Below, piece after piece: positions 28,697 to 36,286 of a stretch of DNA of 36,286 bases. Made by a program: the position numbers and the translations under genes. The notes under the pieces are model-generated. The model was given only the letters and a program-made list of their open reading frames with translations, did no database searches and was not told the DNA's origin. Every line of letters begins with the position of its first letter. Within the stretch, counting starts at the first letter, position 1. The DNA is taken from NCBI GenBank assembly GCA_028280455.1, contig JANQLT010000036.1:1-36286 (forward strand). Reading direction: 5' to 3'. The DNA is from Kiloniellales bacterium (lineage in GTDB: Bacteria > Pseudomonadota > Alphaproteobacteria > Kiloniellales > JAKSDN01).

Positions 28697-28883
28697 AGGC
28701 CCTCTCCTTTGGCTCTTGTTTTCTTTGCCTGAGCCTGTCCGGCGCGGGCCGCAGGGGCATTGACCTGACGCAATTCCTCCGCGGCGGAAGAAATGCCCGT
28801 CGTGCGGGCTCGTGGCCGCCCGAGAAAGGCCCTATCCTTGGCGCAAGCCGCAGCCCGACGGCGAGTCGAGGAGTGTCCCAGCC

Positions 28884-31800
28884 ATGCTGTTCCGCGAAGC
28901 CCTGGCCGAGCCCGATCCGCTGCGCGCGGCGATTCGGGCGACCCACTTGGCCGACGAGACCGAGGTGGTCGACAGCCTGCTGGAGGAGGCGCGCCTGCCG
29001 CACGACGCCCTCGACCGCATCGCCGGGCGGGCCCGGACCCTGGTGGCCGAGGTCCGCCGCCGTCGGCACGGCACCAGCAGCATCGACGCCTTCATGCACG
29101 AGTTCGAGCTCTCGAGCCGGGAGGGCGTCGTGCTCATGTGCCTGGCCGAGGCGCTGCTGCGCGTGCCGGACGACGCGACGGTCGACAAGCTGATCGCCGA
29201 CAAGATCGCCGACGCCGACTGGCAGGCCCACCTCGGCCAGAGCGACTCGATCTTCGTCAATGCCTCGACCTGGGCGCTGATGCTGACCGGCCGGGTCATC
29301 CGGCTCGAGGAGAGCGACACCAAGGACTTCGGCGGCGTGCTGCGCCGCCTGGTGCACCGCAGCGGCGAGCCGGTGATCCGCCACGCCGTGACCCAGGCCA
29401 TGCGCATCCTGGGCAAGCAGTTCGTCATGGGCCGCAACATCGAGGAGGCGCTCGAGCGGGCCCGCGAGCTGGAGGCCAAGGGCTACCGCTACTCCTACGA
29501 CATGCTCGGCGAGGCGGCCCGCACCGAGCCCGACGCCCAGCGCTACTTCGAGGCCTACCGCCAGGCCATCGCCGCCATCGGCGCGGCCGGCGCCGGCAAG
29601 TCGGTGGCGGACTCGCCGGGCATCTCGGTCAAGCTCTCGGCCCTGCACCCGCGCTACGAGTTCGGCAAGCGGCGGCGGGTGATGGACGAGCTGGTGCCGC
29701 GCCTGCTGGCCCTCGCCGAGCAGGCCAAGGCGGCCGACATCGGGCTGACGGTCGACGCCGAGGAGGCCGATCGCCTGGACATCTCGCTCGAGGTCATCGA
29801 GGCGGTCTCGGCGGCGCCGGAGACGGCGGGCTGGGACGGCTTCGGCCTGGCCGTGCAGGGCTACCAGAAGCGCGCCCGGCCGCTGATCGACTGGCTGGCC
29901 GACCTGGCCGCCAGGCATCGGCGCCGGCTCATGGTGCGGCTGGTCAAGGGCGCCTATTGGGACACCGAGATCAAGCGGGCCCAGGAGCGCGGCCTCGAGG
30001 GCTATCCGCTGTTCACCCGCAAGGCCTCGACGGACGTCTCCTACATCGCCTGCGCCAAGGCCCTGCTGGCGGCGCCCAAGGCCTTCTACCCGCAGTTCGC
30101 CACCCACAACGCCCACAGCCTGGCCAGCGTGCTGGAGCTGGCCGGCGACAACCGCGACTTCGAGTTCCAGCGCCTGCACGGCATGGGCGAGGCGCTCTAC
30201 GAGCAGATCGTCGGCGCCGAGGCGCTCGACCTGCCTTGCCGGATCTACGCGCCGGTCGGCAGCCACGAGGACCTGCTGGCCTACCTGGTCCGCCGCTTGC
30301 TGGAGAACGGCGCCAACAGCTCCTTCGTCAACCGCATCCAGGACGAGAAGCTGCCGGTCGAGGCCATCATCGCCGACCCGCTGGCCCGGCTGCGCGGCCT
30401 GCCGCAGATCCCGCACCCGGCGATTCCCTTGCCGGTCGCGCTTTACGGTGCCGAGCGGCGCAACGCCGGCGGCTTCGAGCTGAGCGACCCGGAGGTGCTC
30501 GGGCCCCTGGATCGAGAGATGGACCGGGCCGCCGCGCAAGACTGGGCGGCCGCGCCCCTGGTCGGCGGCCGGGCGGCCCAGGGCGCGGCGCGGCCGCTGC
30601 ACGACCCGGCCGACCGTCGCCGCCAGGTCGGCAGCTTGGTCGAGGCCGGCAGCGAGGATATCGAGCGGGCCCTGGCGCGCGGCCGGCGCGCCGCGCTGGA
30701 CTGGGACGCGACGCCGGCCGCCGAGCGGGCGGCTTGCCTGGAGCGGGCCGCCGACCTGATGGAGGCCCGCCGGCCGCTGCTCATGGCCATGGCCGTGCGC
30801 GAGGCCGGCAAGACCCTGAACGACGCCCTGGCCGAGGTGCGCGAGGCGGTCGACTTCCTGCGCTACTACGCGGCGCGCGCCCGGGCCGACTTCGCGGCGC
30901 CCAAGCCGCTACCTGGGCCGACCGGCGAGCGCAACGAGCTGGCGCTGCACGGCCGCGGCCTCTTCGTCTGCATCAGCCCCTGGAACTTCCCGCTGGCGAT
31001 CTTCTGCGGCCAGGTCAGCGCGGCGCTGGCCGCCGGCAACGCGGTGATCGCCAAGCCGGCCGAGCAGACGCCGCTGATCGCCACGGCGGCGGTCGGCCTG
31101 CTGCACGAGGCCGGCGTGCCGGGCGACGTCCTGCACCTGCTGCCGGGCGACGGGCCGACGGTCGGCGCGCCGCTGATCGCCGACCCGCGCATCGCCGGCG
31201 TCGCCTTCACCGGCTCGACCGAGACCGCCAAGCTGATCAACCGGACCCTGGCGGCCCGCGACGGGGCGATCCTGCCGCTGATCGCCGAGACCGGCGGCCA
31301 GAACGCCATGATCGTCGACTCGACGGCACTGCCCGAGCAGGTCACCCAGGACGTGCTGGCTTCGGCCTTCCAGAGCGCAGGCCAGCGCTGCTCGGCCCTT
31401 CGCGTGCTGTTCCTGCAGGCCGACGTGGCCGACGGCATGCTGAGGATGCTTTCCGGCGCCATGGAAGAGCTGAAGGTCGGCGACCCCGGCCTGCTGTCGA
31501 CCGACATCGGCCCGGTGATCGACGCGGAAGCCCAGGCCATGCTGGAGGGCCACATCAAGCGCATGGAGCGCGAGGCCAAATGCGTCGGCCGCACGCCCCT
31601 AGGCGACGAGACCGCGCACGGCACGTTCGTCGCGCCCGTCGCCTTCGAGATCGACTCCATCGGCCGCCTGCAGCGCGAGGTCTTCGGGCCGGTCCTGCAC
31701 GTGGTCCGCTATCAGGCCGACGCCCTGGACCGGGTGATCGACAGCATCAACGACACCGGCTACGGCCTGACCCTCGGCGTCCACAGCCGGATCGACACGA

Positions 31801-32042
31801 CCATCGAGCATGTCCATCGGCGCTTGCGGGTCGGCAACGCCTACGTCAACCGCAACCAGATCGGCGCCATCGTCGGCGTGCAGCCGTTCGGGGGCGAGGG
31901 GCTGTCCGGCACCGGCCCGAAGGCCGGCGGGCCGCACTACCTGCACCGCTTCGCCACGGAGCGCACGCTCTCGGTCGACACCACCGCCTCGGGCGGCAAC
32001 GCCTCGCTGATGTCCTTGCAGGAGGAGGGCGGCCTGGCCTGA
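28884..32042 (+). CDS. putA: Bifunctional proline dehydrogenase / L-glutamate gamma-semialdehyde dehydrogenase (PutA)
   Basis: PutA oxidises proline to P5C with FAD and then to glutamate with NAD+, channelling the intermediate. The 1052 residues show an N-terminal helical arm, then the proline dehydrogenase barrel: RLVKGAYWDTEIKRAQERG, KASTDVSYIACAKALL, FATHNAH and FEFQRLHGMGEALYEQ. The aldehyde dehydrogenase half has ISPWNFPLAIFCGQVSAALA, FTGSTETAKLIN, Glu802 in AETGGQNAMIVD and the nucleophile Cys836 in SAGQRCSALR. Their 34-residue spacing is the family standard. The C-terminal IGAIVGVQPFGGEGLSGTGPKAGGPHYL is intact. There is no ribbon-helix-helix domain, so unlike E. coli PutA this one cannot repress its own gene. 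The ATG at 28884 follows GAGGAG. Confidence 0.94.
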   Translation: MLFREALAEPDPLRAAIRATHLADETEVVDSLLEEARLPHDALDRIAGRARTLVAEVRRRRHGTSSIDAFMHEFELSSREGVVLMCLAEALLRVPDDATVDKLIADKIADADWQAHLGQSDSIFVNASTWALMLTGRVIRLEESDTKDFGGVLRRLVHRSGEPVIRHAVTQAMRILGKQFVMGRNIEEALERARELEAKGYRYSYDMLGEAARTEPDAQRYFEAYRQAIAAIGAAGAGKSVADSPGISVKLSALHPRYEFGKRRRVMDELVPRLLALAEQAKAADIGLTVDAEEADRLDISLEVIEAVSAAPETAGWDGFGLAVQGYQKRARPLIDWLADLAARHRRRLMVRLVKGAYWDTEIKRAQERGLEGYPLFTRKASTDVSYIACAKALLAAPKAFYPQFATHNAHSLASVLELAGDNRDFEFQRLHGMGEALYEQIVGAEALDLPCRIYAPVGSHEDLLAYLVRRLLENGANSSFVNRIQDEKLPVEAIIADPLARLRGLPQIPHPAIPLPVALYGAERRNAGGFELSDPEVLGPLDREMDRAAAQDWAAAPLVGGRAAQGAARPLHDPADRRRQVGSLVEAGSEDIERALARGRRAALDWDATPAAERAACLERAADLMEARRPLLMAMAVREAGKTLNDALAEVREAVDFLRYYAARARADFAAPKPLPGPTGERNELALHGRGLFVCISPWNFPLAIFCGQVSAALAAGNAVIAKPAEQTPLIATAAVGLLHEAGVPGDVLHLLPGDGPTVGAPLIADPRIAGVAFTGSTETAKLINRTLAARDGAILPLIAETGGQNAMIVDSTALPEQVTQDVLASAFQSAGQRCSALRVLFLQADVADGMLRMLSGAMEELKVGDPGLLSTDIGPVIDAEAQAMLEGHIKRMEREAKCVGRTPLGDETAHGTFVAPVAFEIDSIGRLQREVFGPVLHVVRYQADALDRVIDSINDTGYGLTLGVHSRIDTTIEHVHRRLRVGNAYVNRNQIGAIVGVQPFGGEGLSGTGPKAGGPHYLHRFATERTLSVDTTASGGNASLMSLQEEGGLA

Positions 32043-32067
32043 GCCCCGCCGGGTGTTGCGCCGGGGG

Positions 32068-32673
32068 TCAGCCGCTAGCGACGGCTAGGGGCGACGTCTC
32101 TGGCCTCGGGGCCGCTCTCGGCGCCGAGATGTGCAGCACCTCGAAGCGCCGCGCCCGGCTGTCGCTCTCCGGGATCGCGCCGTCGCGCGGCCAGAGCCCG
32201 AGCCGGTAGATCTCCCAGGTCGCCGGGTCGAGGCCGATGAAGCCGGCCAGGGGCGCCCCGTCCAGACGGCGCAGCCCGCCGACGCTGCCGACCGCGTCGA
32301 CCGGCCGCACGTCGCGCGGCAGGATCCGGCGCTCGAGGCTGGCGCTGCCGATGGTCTCGCCGTTGGGCAGGAGCGAATCGAGCACCTGCCAGGTCTTCAC
32401 GTCCGGCCGGCCGAAGGCCTGGCTGAAGGCGGCGAAGTCGGGGCCGCGCAGGAAGTCGAGGGCGGCCTCGCCGCTCTGCCAAAGATAGAAGGCGCCGTAG
32501 AGGTTGCGCGCCGCCTCGCCGAGGCGCCAATCGCCGCGCTCGGTCATGACGAAGGCCTTGAAGGCCAGGCCCGGATAGTCGTCGTAGCGCGCCGCCTTGT
32601 CGGCGACGCGCTGCCGGATCGCGCCCATGTCCTGCTGATCGTCGAGCACGACCTTGTAGTGCATGGCGAGCAT
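32068..32673 (-). CDS. DUF4865 family protein
   Basis: The 201 residues match DUF4865: MHYKVVLDDQQDMGAIRQRV and YDDYPGLAFKAFVMTERG open the fold. AFYLWQSGEAALDFLRGPDF and FGRPDVKTWQVLDS follow. The fold may be of the ferredoxin-like dimeric type used in small monooxygenases, but this is uncertain, and no activity is known for the family. The ATG at 32673 has GAAGGGGAA in good position. It faces putA across a 25-base gap and stands downstream of the DUF1127 gene, separated by a strong hairpin. In other genomes I associate DUF4865 genes with LysR regulators; here a LysR gene is two genes away. Confidence 0.78.
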   Translation of the reverse strand: MLAMHYKVVLDDQQDMGAIRQRVADKAARYDDYPGLAFKAFVMTERGDWRLGEAARNLYGAFYLWQSGEAALDFLRGPDFAAFSQAFGRPDVKTWQVLDSLLPNGETIGSASLERRILPRDVRPVDAVGSVGGLRRLDGAPLAGFIGLDPATWEIYRLGLWPRDGAIPESDSRARRFEVLHISAPRAAPRPETSPLAVASG

Positions 32674-32720
32674 AGCGTTCCCCTTCTCTGTCGCGCGCCT
32701 CTATCGCGTGCCGGAAATCG

Positions 32721-32758
32721 CCGCGGGCGGGACGAGAGCGGCCTCGTCCCGCCCGCGG
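32721..32758 (-). terminator. Strong hairpin after the DUF1127 gene
   Basis: CCGCGGGCGGGACGAG (32721-32736) and CTCGTCCCGCCCGCGG (32743-32758) form a perfect 16-base stem with loop AGCGGC, nine bases after the DUF1127 stop. Only a short T-run (CGATTTCC) follows on the minus strand, so termination may be partial. It should separate the DUF1127 and DUF4865 transcripts. Confidence 0.6.
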
Positions 32759-32766
32759 TACCTGGC

Positions 32767-33183
32767 TCAGCCGTGGGCGGACCGGGCCAGGGCAGGCAGA
32801 GGGTTGTCGTTGCCGGCCGAGCGGCTGCGCGGGCTGGCGACGGGCCGCAGGGGCTCGATCGCGACCGGGACGGTCGGGCCGGCATCGCGCTCGGCCGTCG
32901 CCAGGGTGGCCTCGACGAGAGCCGGGATCTCCGAGCGGCTGACGCCGATGTCCTTGAGCATGCGGTCGTCGAGCACCTGCAGCTCGCCGATGGCGCGACG
33001 CCGCGCGCGCCGGAGCTGCCAGCCGCGGTACAGCCGAACCGCCGCCGCCAGGGCGATGGCGGGCAGGCCGGCGAGGCCTTTGGCGGCGACCGCGCCGCCG
33101 TGGGCGACGGCCTCGGCGTGCAGGCGACGGCCGGTGCCGTAGTAGCGGGCGTATTCCGGATTGCTGACCAACCAGTGATACAT
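32767..33183 (-). CDS. DUF1127-domain protein
   Basis: DUF1127 (YjiS-like) is a short arginine-rich helical motif; in several alphaproteobacteria such proteins affect RNA turnover and phosphate or stress responses. Here residues about 50-90 carry it: RLYRGWQLRRARRRAIGELQ, then VLDDRMLKDIGVSRSEI. The 138-residue protein also has an N-terminal extension with a mildly hydrophobic helix (AAKGLAGLPAIALAAAV) and a disordered tail ending NDNPLPALARSAHG. The ATG at 33183 follows AAGGAGG and is clearly better than an upstream in-frame start. The gene is divergent from the LysR regulator and is probably its target. Confidence 0.85.
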   Translation of the reverse strand: MYHWLVSNPEYARYYGTGRRLHAEAVAHGGAVAAKGLAGLPAIALAAAVRLYRGWQLRRARRRAIGELQVLDDRMLKDIGVSRSEIPALVEATLATAERDAGPTVPVAIEPLRPVASPRSRSAGNDNPLPALARSAHG

Positions 33184-33256
33184 GGCGCAGTCCTCCTTAT
33201 CGGGGGCGGGGGGCCGGCTCGGACCCTCGCCGCTCAGGTCCCAAGAGGGGCCGGGC

Positions 33257-33274
33257 AAAGTTTATTGAAACTTT
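33257..33274. promoter_or_regulatory. Inverted repeat AAAGTTT-ATTG-AAACTTT
   Basis: This perfect seven-base inverted repeat lies 74 bases before the DUF1127 start, in A+T-rich DNA that probably holds its promoter. It may be an operator for that gene. Its sequence is unlike the LysR-type site at 33385, so a different regulator or a promoter-associated hairpin is possible. Confidence 0.4.
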
Positions 33275-33384
33275 CTTGACGCTCGTCCTTGGATACCCAT
33301 CTCCAAGTCGGGACGATGCCTTGGTCTGTCAGGAATATGAGGCCCTAAGGAAAAGGCGACAAACGACAAATGTTCTCGTTTCAG

Positions 33385-33399
33385 ATTAGATATTCTAAC
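33385..33399. promoter_or_regulatory. LysR-type T-N11-A operator (GcvA-like ATTAG/CTAA)
   Basis: TTAGATATTCTAA (33386-33398) has perfect TTAGA/TCTAA arms and fits the T-N11-A rule for LysR regulators. The ATTAG and CTAA halves also resemble the CTAAT core bound by GcvA. It ends ten bases before the LysR start, suiting autorepression and control of the divergent DUF1127 gene. Confidence 0.65.
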
Positions 33400-33407
33400 G
33401 ATTTGCC

Positions 33408-34418
33408 ATGACCCGACGGCTGCCGCCCCTGACCGCGCTCCGGGCCTTCGAGGCGGCCGCCCGGCATCTCAGCTTCGCCAAGGCGGCGGCCGAGCTGAAC
33501 GTCACGCCGGCGGCGGTGAGCCATCAGATCAAGGCCCTCGAGGCGCAGCTCGGCGTTGCCCTGTTCCGCCGGGCCAATCGAGCCATCTACCTGACCGAGG
33601 CGGCGCAGGCCTGCCTGCCGGACCTGCGCGAGGGCTTCGACCGGCTCGAGATGGGCATGCAGCGGCTGCGCGGCCAGCAGGCCCGCGGCGTGCTGACGGT
33701 CAGCGCGCCGCCCGCTTTCGCCGCCAAGTGGCTGCTGGCGCGGCTCGGGACCTTCCGGAGCAAGCACCCGGAGATCGACCTGCGGCTCGACGCCAGCACC
33801 TTGCTGAGCGACTTCGAGCGCGACGGCGTCGACATCTCCGTGCGCTACGGCCGCGGCAACTACCCCGGCCTCGACTCCCACCTGCTGCTTTGCGAGGAGG
33901 TCTCGCCGGTCTGCAGCCCGAGCCTGCTCGAGGGCCCGATCCCGCTACGCGAGCCCGCCGACCTGCAGCATCACACCCTGATCCACGAGGACCTCAACTT
34001 CAGCGCCGAGCCCTACCCGGACTGGCGCATGTGGCTCGACGCCAGCGGCCTGCGGCATGTCGACAGCGACCGGGGGCCGCGCTTCAGCTCGAGCGAGCTG
34101 GCCCTGCAGTCGGCCATCGACGGCCACGGGGTGGCGCTGGGGCGCAGCGTCGTGGCCGAGGCGGACCTGGCGGCGGGCCGCCTGGTCCAGCCCTTCGCGA
34201 TCGCCTACCCGGTCGCCTTCTCCTACTACATGGTGGCGCCGCGCGGCTGGCAGGACAGGCCCAAGGTCGCCGCCTTCGGCCATTGGCTGATGGCCGAGGT
34301 CGGCTTGGCCCCGGCGCGCGACGCGCCGTCTGCCGCGCGCGACGCGCGCTCGGCGGTACAGGCCGAACCCGACGCGGCAGGCGAGGCGCCGGCCGCGGTG
34401 CGGAACGCGAAGGATTGA
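33408..34418 (+). CDS. LysR-family regulator, GcvA type
   Basis: The 336 residues start with the LysR winged helix: RLPPLTALRAFEAAARHLSF and AKAAAELNVTPAAVSHQIKA (to about 45), then LEAQLGVALFRRANRAIYLT. The opening PPLTALRAFEAAARH is typical of the GcvA branch. The effector domain follows (GVLTVSAPPAFAAKWLLARL, SELALQSAIDGHGVALG, FSYYMVAPRG). The last 35 residues are alanine-rich with short repeats (ARDAPSAARDARSA) and look like a non-conserved tail. The ATG at 33408 follows the T-N11-A site directly. Its effector is unknown; control of glycine cleavage cannot be assumed because no gcv genes are here. Confidence 0.9.
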   Translation: MTRRLPPLTALRAFEAAARHLSFAKAAAELNVTPAAVSHQIKALEAQLGVALFRRANRAIYLTEAAQACLPDLREGFDRLEMGMQRLRGQQARGVLTVSAPPAFAAKWLLARLGTFRSKHPEIDLRLDASTLLSDFERDGVDISVRYGRGNYPGLDSHLLLCEEVSPVCSPSLLEGPIPLREPADLQHHTLIHEDLNFSAEPYPDWRMWLDASGLRHVDSDRGPRFSSSELALQSAIDGHGVALGRSVVAEADLAAGRLVQPFAIAYPVAFSYYMVAPRGWQDRPKVAAFGHWLMAEVGLAPARDAPSAARDARSAVQAEPDAAGEAPAAVRNAKD

Positions 34419-34436
34419 AGGCGGGTAGCCGTCGCC

Positions 34437-34652
34437 TCAGGCGCCGTCGGCGGCCACCATCCTGAAACGCGTCTGATCGAGCAGAGCCTCGGGTGCCAGG
34501 GTGCGATAGGTCGCCCCGTCGGTCAGGTCCCGCAACTTGGCATGGACCAAGTTGTTGGCGCCGCGATAGATGTCTTCCACTTCCCAAACGTGTCGCTGAA
34601 AGGGGCCGAGGCTCTCAAAACGCTGGCCCACCGCAATTCCGGGGGTTTCCAT
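34437..34652 (-). CDS. Small conserved-looking hypothetical protein
   Basis: The 71 residues read METPGIAVGQRFESLGPFQR and then HVWEVEDIYRGANNLVHAKL, with a C-terminal TYRTLAPEALLDQTRFRMV. Alternating strands with a WEV core suggest a small beta-barrel. I recognise a similar short-protein pattern from related genomes but know no function. The ATG at 34652 is favoured; it has GGAGA eleven bases upstream. A TTG at 34679 would add nine residues. It is convergent with the LysR gene, with 18 bases between their ends. Confidence 0.6.
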   Translation of the reverse strand: METPGIAVGQRFESLGPFQRHVWEVEDIYRGANNLVHAKLRDLTDGATYRTLAPEALLDQTRFRMVAADGA

Positions 34653-34906
34653 TACACCGGTGTCTCCCTGCTCGCCCAAACCCGGGCCCGTTGGCCGGAC
34701 CCGATCGCGTTGCTTTCCGCCCCTCGGTCGCGGCCCTTTTTCGGCCGCTTAACCCCCCAAAAAATCGAATGATTCGGATCGCCCGCTTCTATGCCCCCAT
34801 AGTGCAGTGCAAGGGGACGCGATTCAAGCATTGCGATGACCCGTACGCCCGTACGACTCGTGGGTTAAAATCGTTGATATAGAAGGCTCTGCCGCCGGCC
34901 GTCGGC
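34653..34906. other. Non-coding gap before the DUF1028 gene
   Basis: No gene is supported here. Base composition drops in G+C. A near-palindrome ATCGAATGATTCGGAT lies at 34764-34779, and CGTACG occurs twice around 34841-34855 in CCCGTACGCCCGTACGAC. A run GGGTTAAAATCGTTGATATAG follows at about 34862-34882. It looks like neither a tRNA nor a tmRNA when read on both strands. A small RNA or an attachment scar is possible but unsupported. Confidence 0.3.
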
Positions 34907-35584
34907 TCAGAGATCGCCGGGCACGCCGTAGCTCGGCGCGGCGCCCGGATCGAGCGCGCGGGTGACGTAATCCGCCATCTGCGGCTGCCAGCCGCGCCAG
35001 ATTCCGGCGAGCTCGGCGATCGGGTCGCCCTCGCTCCAGTCGACCCGGAGATCGACCAGCGGCCAGGCCTCGCGGTCGGCGACCAGCAGGCCGGCCGAGC
35101 GCACCGGGCCCTCCTCGCCGCCGGCGGCCAGACCGGCCAGCAGCGCAGCCATCAGGCGATCGCCGAGATGGCTGTCGGCGGCCCCCTGGAAGGCCTGCAG
35201 CATGGCTTGCGGCACCGCCTTGTCGCCGAGGAGGTTACCGGCGGCGACGGCATCGGGTCCGCAGGCCGTGTCGTGGACGCCGAGCGTGCCGTCGCCGGAG
35301 TGCGCGGCCGAGCCGCCCGCGGCGTCGACCAGGGCGAGCTGGCGATAGTCGCGCAGTTCATGCTCTGTGAGGATCTGCGCCAAGGCTTCGCTCGCCGACT
35401 TGCCGTCGGCCATCAGGTCGAGTCCGCGCGGGCCGAGTCGGGGATCGGTGATGTTCTGAGTCGCCACCGCGCCGACGCCGGCGCGCGCGAAAGCGCAACG
35501 CGCCGCGACGGCCATCGACGAGGAGGTGACGGCGACGCCGAACATGCCGCTGCGCGCGCAGCGCCCGGTGATCGAGAAAGTCAT
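34907..35584 (-). CDS. DUF1028 family protein (Ntn-hydrolase-like)
   Basis: DUF1028 proteins have an Ntn-hydrolase-like fold and no settled function. The 225 residues show the usual beginning MTFSITGRCARSGMFGVAVTS. SSMAVAARCAFARAGVGAVATQ and TDPRLGPRGLDLMADGKSASEAL follow, and later QLALVDAAGGSAAHSG and AAGNLLGDKAVPQAMLQAF. SAGLLVADREAWPLVDLRVDW ends the domain. The gene starts 12 bases after the HpaB-like gene on the same strand, so they should be co-transcribed. This suggests a hydrolytic step in the same pathway, perhaps for an amide or ester made or consumed by the oxygenase; that is inference. Confidence 0.88.
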   Translation of the reverse strand: MTFSITGRCARSGMFGVAVTSSSMAVAARCAFARAGVGAVATQNITDPRLGPRGLDLMADGKSASEALAQILTEHELRDYRQLALVDAAGGSAAHSGDGTLGVHDTACGPDAVAAGNLLGDKAVPQAMLQAFQGAADSHLGDRLMAALLAGLAAGGEEGPVRSAGLLVADREAWPLVDLRVDWSEGDPIAELAGIWRGWQPQMADYVTRALDPGAAPSYGVPGDL

Positions 35585-35596
35585 GGCGCGCCGTCC

Positions 35597-36286
35597 TCAG
35601 CTCTTCTTCATGACGTTGTCCGACAGCTCGGCGGCCCGGCGCACGAAGTCGAGCGGGCCGTCGAAGTCGAAGTTCATGTAGACGGCGTTGAGATGCGCGA
35701 AGGGTGGCGACTGCGCGAAGAGCTGGAAGGTGACGCGGTGGCCGCCGTAGTCGGAGTTGACCAGGTCGCGCGCGAAGGCCAGCAGCTTGCGCCGGTCCTC
35801 GGCGACCCAGGACTCGTTGACCGTGTAGTACTTGTCGAGCCAGGGCTTGATCTCGGGCGCCGCGAAGCTGGCGGCGTCGGGCGTGACGCAGATCTGGCCG
35901 CCGCAGAGCTCGCGGGTCAGGTGCATCATGGCCGGCAGGTTGCTGATCGCCTGGACGCGGCCCGTGTAGAGCAGCGACTGGTTGGGCATCAGCAGGTCCG
36001 AGGGGCTCGGCTCGGCCAGGGCGATGGCCGCGGTCAGGTGGGCGTTGATGGTCTCACGGTAGACCGCCAATTGGGCCAGCTTCTCGCGCACCGCCTGCTG
36101 CTTGTCGAGGCCGGTCTGGCGCACGTTGAAGAGCGCCGCGCCGATCATCAAATCGGCCACGTGCAGAATCCGCAGCACGAACGGGAAAGCCGAGTAGCGG
36201 TGCAGGGTGCCGCGGATGAAGCTCGCCGCCCGTGTGTGCCGGTAGAACAGCACGTCCTCCCAGGGGATCAGCACGTCGTCGAAGAT
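35597..36286 (-). CDS. 4-hydroxyphenylacetate 3-monooxygenase (HpaB) family protein, C-terminal part
   Basis: HpaB-family enzymes use reduced FAD and O2 to hydroxylate aromatic rings, with a separate flavin reductase. The visible 229 codons are the C-terminal part and run off the window edge. They start with FDDVLIPWEDVLFYRHTRAA, then RILHVADLMIGAALFNVRQT, DLLMPNQSLLYTGRVQAISN and MMHLTRELCGGQICVTPDAA. The tail VAEDRRKLLAFARDLVNSDYGGHRVTFQLFA is typical of the acyl-CoA-dehydrogenase-like helical domain of this family. The flavin reductase is not in the window. The exact aromatic substrate is unknown. The adjacent DUF1028 gene is probably in the same operon. Confidence 0.87.
   Translation of the reverse strand: MFDDVLIPWEDVLFYRHTRAASFIRGTLHRYSAFPFVLRILHVADLMIGAALFNVRQTGLDKQQAVREKLAQLAVYRETINAHLTAAIALAEPSPSDLLMPNQSLLYTGRVQAISNLPAMMHLTRELCGGQICVTPDAASFAAPEIKPWLDKYYTVNESWVAEDRRKLLAFARDLVNSDYGGHRVTFQLFAQSPPFAHLNAVYMNFDFDGPLDFVRRAAELSDNVMKKS

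Noticed and set aside
28134..30602. An 822-codon open frame on the minus strand opposite putA
   Set aside because: High G+C leaves antisense frames open. Its composition is typical of shadow frames and it overlaps two well-supported genes (hemerythrin and putA).
34832..34885. Possible tRNA or tmRNA 3' end around GGGTTAAAATCGTTGATATAG
   Set aside because: No acceptor stem, anticodon arm or CCA could be formed on either strand; the resemblance to a T-loop is limited to a few bases.

Overview
The window is about 70% G+C with very short intergenic gaps. It reads as chromosome of a heterotrophic, probably marine or soil alphaproteobacterium, most likely Rhodospirillales or a related order. This is inferred from the split SOS mutasome (imuA-imuB-dnaE2) behind a GAAC-N7-GAAC LexA box, a TRAP transporter, an MttB-family methyltransferase, a GcvA-type LysR gene divergent from a DUF1127 gene, and alphaproteobacterial-style palindromic repeats. 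There is no rRNA, tRNA, CRISPR array or replication origin that I can support.

Layout. 1-540: the end of an IS5-family element, then two intergenic inverted repeats. 539-4582: thiE, a Tat-exported agmatine deiminase, a crotonase-family protein, a GNAT acetyltransferase and an unknown secreted protein. 4633-10768: a catabolic unit of IclR regulator, TRAP transporter (dctM, dctQ, dctP) and a divergent GMC oxidoreductase; it probably imports and oxidises an alcohol-type substrate. 10831-11277: a small unknown gene with a consensus CRP-type palindrome, a leader hairpin and a rho-independent terminator. 11300-11952: a PaaI-like thioesterase and the 5'-truncated remnant of its upstream partner. 12055-19106: the LexA-controlled mutasome, interrupted by an RHH/PIN toxin-antitoxin pair and a palindromic element between imuB and dnaE2, with a repeat inserted in frame inside imuA.

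19107-22077 is the most unusual part. An A+T-rich tract holds a small acidic protein followed by a HEPN-like protein that seems to begin at a CTG codon. It is followed by a two-gene MotA/MotB-like (ZorA/ZorB-like) pair and a long hairpin repeat. Both gene pairs resemble building blocks of phage-defence or conflict systems, but no known effector is adjacent.

22274-36286 is metabolic and regulatory: a non-pyrrolysine MttB homologue, a Nudix hydrolase, a Tat-exported aldo/keto reductase, a DUF6064 membrane protein, a J-domain protein, a 2OG-Fe(II) oxygenase, a hemerythrin-domain protein, PutA (proline to glutamate), DUF4865 and DUF1127 proteins, a GcvA-like LysR regulator, a short unknown protein, a DUF1028 protein and the end of an HpaB-type flavin monooxygenase.

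Dispersed repeats are prominent. Three hairpins built from ATCCGTGT units (385-504, 2337-2437, 21953-22077) and two paired-palindrome elements with GTCA/TGAC ends (15636-15766, 27992-28105) sit mostly beside gene ends. Family assignments come from motif recognition alone, since no database search could be run.
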